The notes beneath the pieces are model-generated. The model was not told the DNA's origin. It made no database searches and saw nothing but the letters and a program-made list of their open reading frames with translations. The translations under genes were made by a program, and so were the position numbers. A stretch of DNA of 64,000 nt from Pomphorhynchus laevis (taxonomy: Eukaryota > Acanthocephala > Palaeacanthocephala > Echinorhynchida > Pomphorhynchidae). Within the stretch, counting starts at the first letter, position 1; each line of letters starts with the position of its first letter. Of this stretch, positions 41,487-49,587 are shown piece after piece. The stretch is from NCBI GenBank assembly GCA_012934845.2, contig WNNJ02003776.1, forward strand, positions 62,001-126,000, given 5' to 3'.

Positions 41487-42059
41487 AATTTTTCTGTTAC
41501 ATTTAAAAGATCTAAAATTAAAATCATTAGTACTTACGTATTTTTCCAATCTGGTTAAGTACATGTAACTTTTAAGTCATAATTTTTAACGTTGTTTTTT
41601 CGGTGTCGCCACCTAGTTTAGTTGATTCAGACTAAACTTACAACGGGCCATCTAGCAGCATCTGACTGGGGGGCTTGCCCTGCTTAAGGCGGTTGCAGGC
41701 TGGAACAAGATCTATAAAGATCTACCACCTTCACTCCACGCGCTACGCGACCTAGCTATTGGCCATTACCTGATCTCTTAAACGTGATCACGTGAAGCAG
41801 TTTACATTTTAAAGTGTAAACACCTTGGTATGCAAACTACTCTCTTTTTTACAAAAAATTAATAATTCATCAAACTTGTTTGAAAATAATAAAAAATAAT
41901 AGTAAAGTCGCAACCAATTATACATAGTTTTAGTATTTCTGACAGAGGTCATTTATCTACATGTTTCGGTTCACCCTGCTTGTGATTTCAATAAAAACTG
42001 ATACTGAGCAAAATCGTGTTTTTAATATAAAGTGATACTGAGCGATATCGTTTTTAGAA
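41487..42059 (+). other. Old flank of RLE-3, no gene recognised
   Basis: This stretch continues the sequence into which RLE-3 inserted. A GC-richer part at 41600-41800 includes the palindrome AGATCTATAAAGATCT. No frame of interest was found. From about 41966 the first unit of the duplicated LINE tail begins (CACCCTGCTTGTGATT). Confidence 0.5.
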
Positions 42060-42476
42060 ACTGATACTGAGCAAAGTTGCGTGGGCTGTTGCAGCCTACA
42101 ACGAGCAGCTTAAACGAACCAAATACAGGGGCTTCGAATATCGACTGTATTTGTTCGTCCTCATCGCCATGAAAACACTTGGCGCGGTCGGCCCCAGCGC
42201 ATCTGCGTTTTTGAGGCAGCTTGGTTCAAGGTGATTCACCTTGAGGCAGCTTGGCTCAAGCTTTGTTCACCCTGCTCGTGATTTTAATAAAAATTGACAC
42301 GGAGCAAAACATTTGTATTTAATAAAAACTGATACTGAGCAAAATCGTTTTTAGAAACTGATATTGAGCAAAATCGCATGGGCTGTTGCAGCCCACGCGG
42401 AGCAGCTCAATCGAACCAAATACATATGCTTGGAGAATCGACAGTATTTTTTGTCCCCATCGCCCTCGAAACACTT
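42060..42476 (+). pseudogene. Tandemly duplicated C-terminal fragment of a retroelement ORF
   Basis: Two units about 300 bases apart (CACCCTGCTTGTGATT near 41970 and its near copy near 42269) carry related readings: AWAVAAYNEQLKRTKY followed by LIAMKTLGAVGPSASAFL in the first, and AWAVAAHAEQLNRTKY in the second. The second unit is cut at 42476 by CR1-C copy 2 and resumes at 49169 with GAVGPSASTCFRQFGSRL. The motif order resembles the C-terminal tail of several metazoan reverse-transcriptase ORFs (tail ending in QRISxAVxRGNA). The identity of the parent element is uncertain. Confidence 0.55.
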
Positions 42477-42534
42477 ATTATTATTATTATTATTATGTAG
42501 ACAAGTAAAATTTTTCTTGATTACAACATCTTAC

Positions 42535-42638
42535 AAAGAACGATTATAGAAGAACGATTATAGAAGAACGATTATAGAAGAACGATTATAGAAGAACGAT
42601 TATAGAAGAACGATTATAGAAGAACGATTATTATTATT
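42535..42638 (+). repeat. 14-bp tandem repeat in RLE-4 leader
   Basis: The unit CGATTATAGAAGAA starts at 42541, 42555, 42569, 42583, 42597, 42611 and 42625, seven copies with almost no variation; the last one passes into TTATTATTATT. Tandem 5' monomers often act as LINE promoters, which is only an inference here. Confidence 0.92.
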
Positions 42639-42699
42639 AAAATTTATAACTGTTCTAGCAAATTACAGTGCAATTCAATTCTGTTCTTAAACAAAATAA

Positions 42700-45600
42700 A
42701 TGCCCAAGGGCAAGCCTGCGACAACTCTGAAATGCTGTTCATGCAACGGCCCGAATGCTAAATGTAAAGGATGTCGATGTGCTAAGCAGAATATCCTATG
42801 CTTGAATTGCTCAGCTGTGAATTGTTCCAATCGTGAAGTAAATTGCTCCGCAACAGCTTCCAATAATATTGCTATATCCATATTGAGTAAACCGAATTCA
42901 GATTGTGAAAACTCTGATCATCGGCATTGTCCTCTTAACAACCATATAAATATAAATTACACAATGAATACTCGTCAAGAGTCCGATGTATTGTCTATAC
43001 AGGATATATTCTCGATCGTCATACAATGGAAACCTAACTTATTTCGACTTCCAAAATGTTCAGAGTCCAAACAATTTATATCAGAACTTGCACGCATATT
43101 CAGGGATTCTCTCACTAATTCGGAAACTTTTACTAAGTACATCATCTTTGGACATCTTATTCTTCAACGTAATTCTCGTCAATCTCCCAAATCATTGAAA
43201 TCAACTTTATCCCGACGATTGGACATGTGGTTCAATAATGACTATGCTGGATTATACGCTGAAGCCTCGGCCCTTCAAAATATGAAAGCCTTAAAAATTC
43301 AACCTTCGAAGTCAAGAGATTGGCGCAAAAAATTCGTCTCATTGGTTGAAAGCTCTCGACTGAACACAGCAATGCATCTTCTAGACAACGATTCTTATGA
43401 TGGCGTTCCTTTGCAACCAGAGGATGTGATTGGTTCTAAAACTGTTCGGGAATTATTACTCGACAAGCACCCTGTACCGAGCCCATTAGTTCCTCATGCT
43501 GTTAACTGGTCTTTCCCAATCACAGTTCCAAATTTTCACCCTGTGATTTTTGATTCAATCGATAGTGAATTGATAATTCGTATGGCTAAACGTGTTAAAG
43601 GTGGAGCAGGTCCCTCCGGCATTGATGCACAGTCATGGCTACAGATGTTAACTAAGTTTGGTCACGAATCTGCTGAATTGACTAAAGTTTTGTCAACGTT
43701 CGCAAAATCTTTAGCTACTGAGCTTATGCCTACTAATGTTATAAATGTATTGGCTTCAAGCAGATTAATAGCCTTATCCAAAAAATCGGGAATAAGGCCT
43801 ATTGGTATTGGCGACGTTAGTAGGAGAATAATGTCGAAAGCCATTCTTTCTATAATTTCCAATGATATTCAAGAAGTGTGCGGACGGTTGCAAATGTGCG
43901 CTGGTCAACGAGCTGGAGTGGAGTGCGTCACGCATGCAGTTCGCGAATGCCTGTTAAAAGATCCTAATGCAGTTCTTCTCACTGTTGATGCAGATAATGC
44001 ATTTAACAGAATAAATCGAAAGGCAGCTCTCGCTAATATATCACGCATTTGTCCCTCTATGTCTACTATACTACACAATTTTTACGATAACCCTTCAAAT
44101 TTTTCAACTGGTGATAGTTTCATCAAATCCCAAGAGGGATTTACGCAAGGTGATGTACTTGCTATGCCAGCTTTTGCCGTAGCAACCCTGCCATTATTGT
44201 TGAACATTACTGAGGAGTTTCCTAACATCAACCAATTCTGGTACGCGGATGATGGCAATTTAATCGGCGAACCTGTGCAAATTTACAAGGCTTTCAAATT
44301 CTTGTGTGACTACGGCCGTGCTTTCGGATTTCATGTCAACAGCAACAAATGCGTTCTACTAACTAGTCCCGAAAATGCAGATAGTACCCGCAAACTTTTT
44401 AATGAAACGGGAATCGACATTGTTGTCGATGGCACGTTAGTACTCGGTGCTCCTATTGGAACAGATGATTATATAAATAAAACTACGGAACAAAAGATCT
44501 CTAATTATTGCTCATTAGTAAATCGTCTTGCTGACGTGGGTATTCTTGATTTGCAGATAAGCTATACTAGTATGACCAGATCGCTTCAGCATAAATGGAT
44601 TCACTTGCAAAGAACCACAAACTGTTCAATTGGTAGTTTCGATGATCTCTATGACACCATTCAGAAGCGTTTTGATAAGCTTTTTAATTTGAAATTGCCT
44701 GACGACGATTATTTATGGCCGTTATTTTCCCTTCCGATAAGACTAGGTGGTCTAGGTATTGCTGACCCACGTTTTACTGCGATAGAAGAGTTTAAAAGCT
44801 CAAAAGATATATGCACTCCTTATTTAAATGGCTTATACGGTGTGGACTTAAGGACTGAACAATTCAAACGCATTGCCCTTATAGGCACTTCAAAGATTGA
44901 TATTCAAAAGTCATTGCTTAGAGATCGAGTAGCTAATGTTGGTGACAATTTGTTACGTATTATGGAACATCTACAAGTCAAAGGTGCCTCGTCATGGCTC
45001 TCCACATATCCTACGAGTGATCGTTGGACTCGAGTTAGCAATGTAGAATTTCGTGACGCACTTGCAGCTCGATATCATAGACTACCACTAGACGCGCCCT
45101 CTCATTGCCCCTGCGGTGAACATAATTCTCTGGCTCACTCACTTACCTGTCCCACCGGAGGTCATCCATCGATAAGACATGATTCAATTCGTGATATATT
45201 TTCTAAAACCTTGACAGAAATATGTGATAATGTGCAAAAAGAGCCAACACTACTGCCAGTAAATTCTAGTATTCATTTCGAGCGCATATCTACATCTCGC
45301 GCTCATGATGCACGTTTGGATATCGCCTGCTGTGGTTTTTATGGAAGTCGTTCGGAGCGAACTTTATTTGATACTTGCGTTTTTAACGTTTTCGCTCCGT
45401 CCAACCTTTCGAAATCCGCTGGGGCTGCTTTTACATATCACGAAACACGTAAATTCGCTAAGTATCAAGAGAGAGTAACTGCCATAGAGAGGGCGAATTT
45501 CGCACCTATCGTGTTATCATGTTTCGGTGGAGCAGTAAAATCATCTGCACAATTAATTCAGAGAATTGCACAGAAGATGGCAATAAAAAACAATCATTCC

Positions 45601-45720
45601 TACTCAGAAGAATTGACAAAATTACGGTCAAAGATTGGAATTCAGTTGGCTCGTTCAATTTCGATGTGTATTCGCGGTCCTCGTTCTGCTCGACATCGAC
45701 CTGCAAACTCAATGAACTAA
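42700..45720 (+). CDS. R2-like retrotransposon protein (Cys-rich N-terminus, RT, restriction-like endonuclease)
   Basis: This 1006-residue frame is unbroken. Residues 1-50 hold the cysteine cluster: MPKGKPATTLKCCSCNG, CKGCRCAKQNILCLNC and VNCSNREVNC. RT: KGGAGPSGIDAQSWLQML, LSKKSGIRPIGIGDVSRRI, LTVDADNAFNRINR, EGFTQGDVLAMPAF and QFWYADDGNLIG (YADD at 515-518). C-terminus: CPCGEHNSLAHSLTC knuckle, GGHPSIRHDSIRD, ARLDIACCGFYGSRSER, DTCVFNVFAPSN and KFAKYQERVTAIERA. All elements expected of an R2-group protein are present. The start is supported by the shared MP(R/K)G opening of the four copies and by the short leader. Confidence 0.93.
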   Translation: MPKGKPATTLKCCSCNGPNAKCKGCRCAKQNILCLNCSAVNCSNREVNCSATASNNIAISILSKPNSDCENSDHRHCPLNNHININYTMNTRQESDVLSIQDIFSIVIQWKPNLFRLPKCSESKQFISELARIFRDSLTNSETFTKYIIFGHLILQRNSRQSPKSLKSTLSRRLDMWFNNDYAGLYAEASALQNMKALKIQPSKSRDWRKKFVSLVESSRLNTAMHLLDNDSYDGVPLQPEDVIGSKTVRELLLDKHPVPSPLVPHAVNWSFPITVPNFHPVIFDSIDSELIIRMAKRVKGGAGPSGIDAQSWLQMLTKFGHESAELTKVLSTFAKSLATELMPTNVINVLASSRLIALSKKSGIRPIGIGDVSRRIMSKAILSIISNDIQEVCGRLQMCAGQRAGVECVTHAVRECLLKDPNAVLLTVDADNAFNRINRKAALANISRICPSMSTILHNFYDNPSNFSTGDSFIKSQEGFTQGDVLAMPAFAVATLPLLLNITEEFPNINQFWYADDGNLIGEPVQIYKAFKFLCDYGRAFGFHVNSNKCVLLTSPENADSTRKLFNETGIDIVVDGTLVLGAPIGTDDYINKTTEQKISNYCSLVNRLADVGILDLQISYTSMTRSLQHKWIHLQRTTNCSIGSFDDLYDTIQKRFDKLFNLKLPDDDYLWPLFSLPIRLGGLGIADPRFTAIEEFKSSKDICTPYLNGLYGVDLRTEQFKRIALIGTSKIDIQKSLLRDRVANVGDNLLRIMEHLQVKGASSWLSTYPTSDRWTRVSNVEFRDALAARYHRLPLDAPSHCPCGEHNSLAHSLTCPTGGHPSIRHDSIRDIFSKTLTEICDNVQKEPTLLPVNSSIHFERISTSRAHDARLDIACCGFYGSRSERTLFDTCVFNVFAPSNLSKSAGAAFTYHETRKFAKYQERVTAIERANFAPIVLSCFGGAVKSSAQLIQRIAQKMAIKNNHSYSEELTKLRSKIGIQLARSISMCIRGPRSARHRPANSMN

Positions 45721-45841
45721 AATTTATAGTATAACTATAAAAAAAAAAAAATTATGTAGACAACGTTACGAGCATAGCTCACAGTTGCTGACAAATCGAT
45801 AGTCAAAATAAAAGAAAAAGAGAAAATCAAAAACAAATCAG

Positions 45842-48781
45842 TTAACAATTTAAAATAATCTGTCGTTTAAAGAGCTCACGAGTTCCCGCATTTACAATAT
45901 CATCGCTTAAACGATTCCATGAATTTATTATTCGTTGTCCAAATTGAATCGTCCTAGAATGTACTATTCGTTGGCGACTAAGATAAAATGAGTGACCTCG
46001 CAAAGCTCGAGTTGATCGAATGTTGAAGAGCCCACGCAACACATGGTGTTCATTGTGAAATACCTCCCATACAAGACACAGATCCCGCGAGTCACGAATA
46101 TCACATAATGACTGCATATTTAAAGACCGAAGACGGTCCTCGTAAGGAAGTTCTCTCAAAGAATGTACTAATTTTGTTGCCCTACGTAGCACCTTCTCAA
46201 GTCGATTAATCTCATCTCTGGTTCGAGGGTATGAACATTGAGAAGCATATAACAAATGACTTAGTACAAAAGCGTTTGCAAGAACTCTAAAAGAACGTGG
46301 ACTCACATAGCTGAATGATCGGCGAAGGAAACCAACCATACGCATGGCCTTCGAACAAATGTACTCAGTGTTTTGGCGAGTGGAGAAATCATCCGTTATC
46401 AATACGCCAAGATCTTTATAGCTCGAAACCAATTTAATCACTCGATCCCCGAGATGATATATCGGCACTGGAACAATATTACGTGATCGAATGTGCATGC
46501 AAGTGCACTTCGAGGCATTAACAGACAGACCATTAGAACGTGCCCACTTAAGAACCGTGTCAATATCTGATTGAAGAATGTTACGATCATAATTCGACTT
46601 GATGGCTCTCCAAATTTTTAAATCGTCAGCAAATAATAATGAATGCGAACTTATTACACTGGGTAGATCGTTGATGAAAATACAAAACAGCAAAGGACCC
46701 AATACAGACCCTTGCGGGACACCGGCATTAACTGGATAATGCTCGGAAAGGGTACCGTTAATGGCGACCTGGTATGTGCGACCAGAAAGAAAGTTGCATA
46801 TCCAACGAATGATAATTGGATTGATTTTTAATGCACTTATCTTCATAATCAACTTGTCATGGGGTACATGATCAAATGCTTTGGAGAAGTCAAAAAATAT
46901 GACATCGACAGCATACCCCTCATCCACTATGGAACCCCAACTTTCCTGTGCCAATAAAAGGTTGGTTACAGTGGAACAGTTTTTACGGAATCCGTGCTGA
47001 TTAGTAGAAAGTAACCTGTATGATTCTAGGTAGCTACTGATTATCCGATAAAGTAATCTCTCTAATACACGACACGATACAGAGGTTAAACTAACCGGTC
47101 GGTAGTTATCTACACATGATCGATCACCTTTCTTATGAAGCGGCTTAATGATAGAGCGTTTCCATGCATTCGGGACTATACCGTAATATAATGATGCTAT
47201 AAATATCCTATATAAAGGCGCAGCAATGACATCATGAAGATTCTTCAGGTATATTGAGGGAAGTAAATCTGGGCAAATCGAGCCCGACGGTTTCAGTCGT
47301 TTAAACTCTTTCATAACATCTTGAACTGTGAACAAGTGAAGAATATCAAAAATTGACGGATTAATACGAGTAATTTCTATACAAGGAGAAGTAGTAGCTG
47401 ATACGAGAAATTTACGACCAAATGCATTAGCAATATCGAAATGATCTACTAGAATGCGTCCATTGTTTCCAATGATAGAGCTAGAAGATCGAACATTACT
47501 TTTAAAATTTGCATATTTAAATAATATGTTAGGATTGTTGGCTGACTTTCCTATCAGTACTTGTTCAAATTGCCGCTTTTTAAGTCTCTTGAGATATGTG
47601 AAATGATTCCGACACTTTTTAAATGACCTATAATCAGTTTCTCCATTCCTATACCTTACGAATTTTTGCTTCTTGGATCTCAATGCATCTTGAAGCTCCT
47701 TATCAAACCAAGGATTTGTGCGTGCACGGGCAGTTGCTACCTTACGAGGTGAGAAACGTAGAAGGAGCGATATCATTAGAGTTTCAAATTGTTGCCAAGA
47801 TGATTCAACTCCAAAAATCAATGGATCATACCAATTTGTACCGAGAAGGGATTGACGTACTAAACTGTAATTGGTTTTGAAACATTGTACTGACATACAT
47901 GAAGACTCAGGTTGTGACAATATATTAGATAAGTTTGTATTAAAGCGAATAACAGAATGATCAGAGCTGCCTAAGGGATCCAAATATGTTATACCGGTGA
48001 TCAAATATTTATCGGAAGTAAGACAAATATCAAGCAAAGATTGATGGTCTCCAGAGGAACGAGTAAACATTGAGACATGTTGCGTTAGATTAAGAAAATT
48101 GATAGTATCAAGGAATGCTGATGAATAATTATTGTTATTTAAGCATATGTAGTTAGTCCAGTCTATAGAAGGCATATTTAGATCACCCACTACTACCACA
48201 TTACTACGGGATCCAAACTTTAATAATGTATCAACTATGGAACAAACATCCATTCTTGGACTACGATATATAAGACCAATAGTAACTAACACATGACCGG
48301 ACAGTAATATATTGCCCCATAGTGTTTCTGTACCACCTTCAGACTTGGCACTTAAGGTCATAAACGCTACACTATTATGTAAATATAAAATTACCCCACC
48401 TCCTCTCTTTCCGGTCCTATCGACACGATAAGAAGAATAATTAGCTATTTCAATCTCGTGATCAGATATATCGGAGTTAAGCCAGCTTTCTGTTATTGCT
48501 ATTAACAAGGGCTGGGAATATTGAATACGTTGCTTCAATTCGTGAATTTTATTAAGAAGACTGCGTGCGTTAGTATACAAGATCACAGAACTATAGCCTA
48601 TTGAAGCACATGTGTTATTTCCCTTACTGTTAGCACTATTGGATTTCGCCAGAGCAGACCACAACGGTGATTGATAATAAACAATGTCATCTAAGTAATC
48701 ACATGCATTTGTAATGGGTATGTTGGATAAGCTAGAAGCGACGAGAGGAGCTAAATCTAATCCACAAACAGCGGAGTCCAA
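45842..48781 (-). CDS. CR1-C ORF2 copy 2: APE endonuclease and reverse transcriptase
   Basis: The 979-residue protein is the same as that of copy 1 residue for residue as far as I can see, including APE motifs (ITESWL, GDLNMPSIDW, SSDHSVIRF) and RT motifs (FDFSKAFDHVPHDKL, GVPQGSVLGPLLF, LLFADDLKIW). The offset from copy 1 is a constant 9932 bases, so there is no indel between them. Two intact identical frames mean very recent amplification of this LINE, or duplication in assembly. Confidence 0.95.
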   Translation of the reverse strand: MDSAVCGLDLAPLVASSLSNIPITNACDYLDDIVYYQSPLWSALAKSNSANSKGNNTCASIGYSSVILYTNARSLLNKIHELKQRIQYSQPLLIAITESWLNSDISDHEIEIANYSSYRVDRTGKRGGGVILYLHNSVAFMTLSAKSEGGTETLWGNILLSGHVLVTIGLIYRSPRMDVCSIVDTLLKFGSRSNVVVVGDLNMPSIDWTNYICLNNNNYSSAFLDTINFLNLTQHVSMFTRSSGDHQSLLDICLTSDKYLITGITYLDPLGSSDHSVIRFNTNLSNILSQPESSCMSVQCFKTNYSLVRQSLLGTNWYDPLIFGVESSWQQFETLMISLLLRFSPRKVATARARTNPWFDKELQDALRSKKQKFVRYRNGETDYRSFKKCRNHFTYLKRLKKRQFEQVLIGKSANNPNILFKYANFKSNVRSSSSIIGNNGRILVDHFDIANAFGRKFLVSATTSPCIEITRINPSIFDILHLFTVQDVMKEFKRLKPSGSICPDLLPSIYLKNLHDVIAAPLYRIFIASLYYGIVPNAWKRSIIKPLHKKGDRSCVDNYRPVSLTSVSCRVLERLLYRIISSYLESYRLLSTNQHGFRKNCSTVTNLLLAQESWGSIVDEGYAVDVIFFDFSKAFDHVPHDKLIMKISALKINPIIIRWICNFLSGRTYQVAINGTLSEHYPVNAGVPQGSVLGPLLFCIFINDLPSVISSHSLLFADDLKIWRAIKSNYDRNILQSDIDTVLKWARSNGLSVNASKCTCMHIRSRNIVPVPIYHLGDRVIKLVSSYKDLGVLITDDFSTRQNTEYICSKAMRMVGFLRRSFSYVSPRSFRVLANAFVLSHLLYASQCSYPRTRDEINRLEKVLRRATKLVHSLRELPYEDRLRSLNMQSLCDIRDSRDLCLVWEVFHNEHHVLRGLFNIRSTRALRGHSFYLSRQRIVHSRTIQFGQRIINSWNRLSDDIVNAGTRELFKRQIILNC

Positions 48782-49163
48782 TTCAAGCGAGTCCCTCGTC
48801 GCACAATTTGAAAATTCCGAATTCTTAAGTTTGTTTCTCCTGCATCTAAGCGCGATCTCAATAATTGTCTAACCTCTCGAAGACGTTCACGTTCATACTT
48901 GTCAAGATCATTTAGTAATCTAACGGGAGAACCTTTAAGATAATAGGAGTTGCTCAGAATAGTTTTGGCAGCCGCTGCGTCGGTAAAAATTGCTTTTAAT
49001 AATCTAGGATGATTATTCTGCTTTTTACCAATTCGAAACAAAGCTAATAGTTTAATTTTGGACGTTACCTCTTTCGGTGACGCTACCAAAATGGTTGATA
49101 GTATCGCACGAACTTTGGATAAGTCGTCATCTAATCTATGTTGTATGTTGACCGAGATAGATT
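48757..49163 (-). CDS. CR1-C ORF1 copy 2, C-terminal part (5'-truncated)
   Basis: This is the same C-terminal ORF1 domain as in copy 1 (LFRIGKKQNNHPRL, LLNDLDKYERERLREV, GETNLRIRNFQIV). It differs at one residue, serine for asparagine, from the single base change at 48953. The open frame runs on beyond 49163 into the flank, but that extension is host-flank sequence, not ORF1. Confidence 0.8.
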
Positions 49164-49345
49164 CACTTGGCGCGGTCGGCCCCAGCGCATCTACGTGTTT
49201 TAGACAGTTTGGTTCAAGGTTGGGGTGGACAATCGGTGATAAACGCACCTTCAGCTGGATCATGCAACGAATCAGCGCAGCCGTGTAAAGAGGGAATGCG
49301 GTATCCTTTTTAGAGTCAGCTGGAGATCCCTTCCTAGGCAACTAC
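49164..49345 (+). pseudogene. Continuation of duplicated retroelement tail
   Basis: From the CR1-C duplication the plus strand reads GAVGPSASTCFRQFGSRL, GWTIGDKRTFSWIMQRISAA and, after a stop, RGNAVSFLESAGDPFLG. It completes the second tandem unit begun at 42345-42476. The following 240 bases to 49587 are AT-rich with no recognisable feature. Confidence 0.6.
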
Positions 49346-49587
49346 CTTATTATTTAATTATATTTATTTATTTTAATTGAAATTTTATAATACTAATTTT
49401 AATCAGGTTTTTTACGATTCCTAATTAAATATTCTTTTAGATGGGCTTTTGTGAAGAAGTTGCGGAATTAGCAGAATCAAACGAATGGTCAAAATGCCTT
49501 GCAGTCTGTATGAAAGGTTAGTGAACCGTAAAACGTTGACAAATGTCATCATTCAAAATCCCTATAAATGGAAAAAGAGGAGATTTG

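Larger units (their letters stand above)
42505..45750 (+). mobile_element. R2-like LINE RLE-4, complete and intact, 13-bp TSD
   Basis: ATTATGTAGACAA at 42492-42504 and 45751-45763 flanks the element, so both ends are known. It comprises a 195-base leader with a 14-bp tandem repeat, one ORF (42700-45720), a UTR of about 18 bases and a run of about 12 A. It is inserted in the 3' tail of CR1-C copy 2, so it is the youngest datable element in the window. Confidence 0.95.
42477..49163 (-). mobile_element. CR1-C copy 2, very young, hosting RLE-4
   Basis: CACTT at 42472-42476 and 49164-49168 flanks it, and removal restores the reading SKHLGAVGPS of the host fragment. The 3' tail (AAT repeats plus TTGTCTACAT on the minus strand) is split: 42477-42504 lies left of RLE-4, and the rest resumes at 45751. 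It is 5'-truncated about 100 bases later than copy 1. Sequence and length match copy 1 except for one base that I could see. Confidence 0.93.

Noticed and set aside
41600-41800. tRNA-like or snRNA-like gene in the GC-richer patch
   Set aside because: No cloverleaf or A/B box pair could be fitted; the palindrome AGATCTATAAAGATCT alone is not informative.
37691-47880. Identical 85-residue frames on the plus strand at 37691 and 47623
   Set aside because: They are antisense to the two CR1-C ORF2 copies and are identical only because the copies are.
48757-49341. A 194-residue minus-strand frame starting MPRKGSPADSKK
   Set aside because: Its first third is flanking DNA that reads in frame by chance into CR1-C ORF1 beyond the 49163 boundary; the resemblance to the RLE start MPRG is coincidental.
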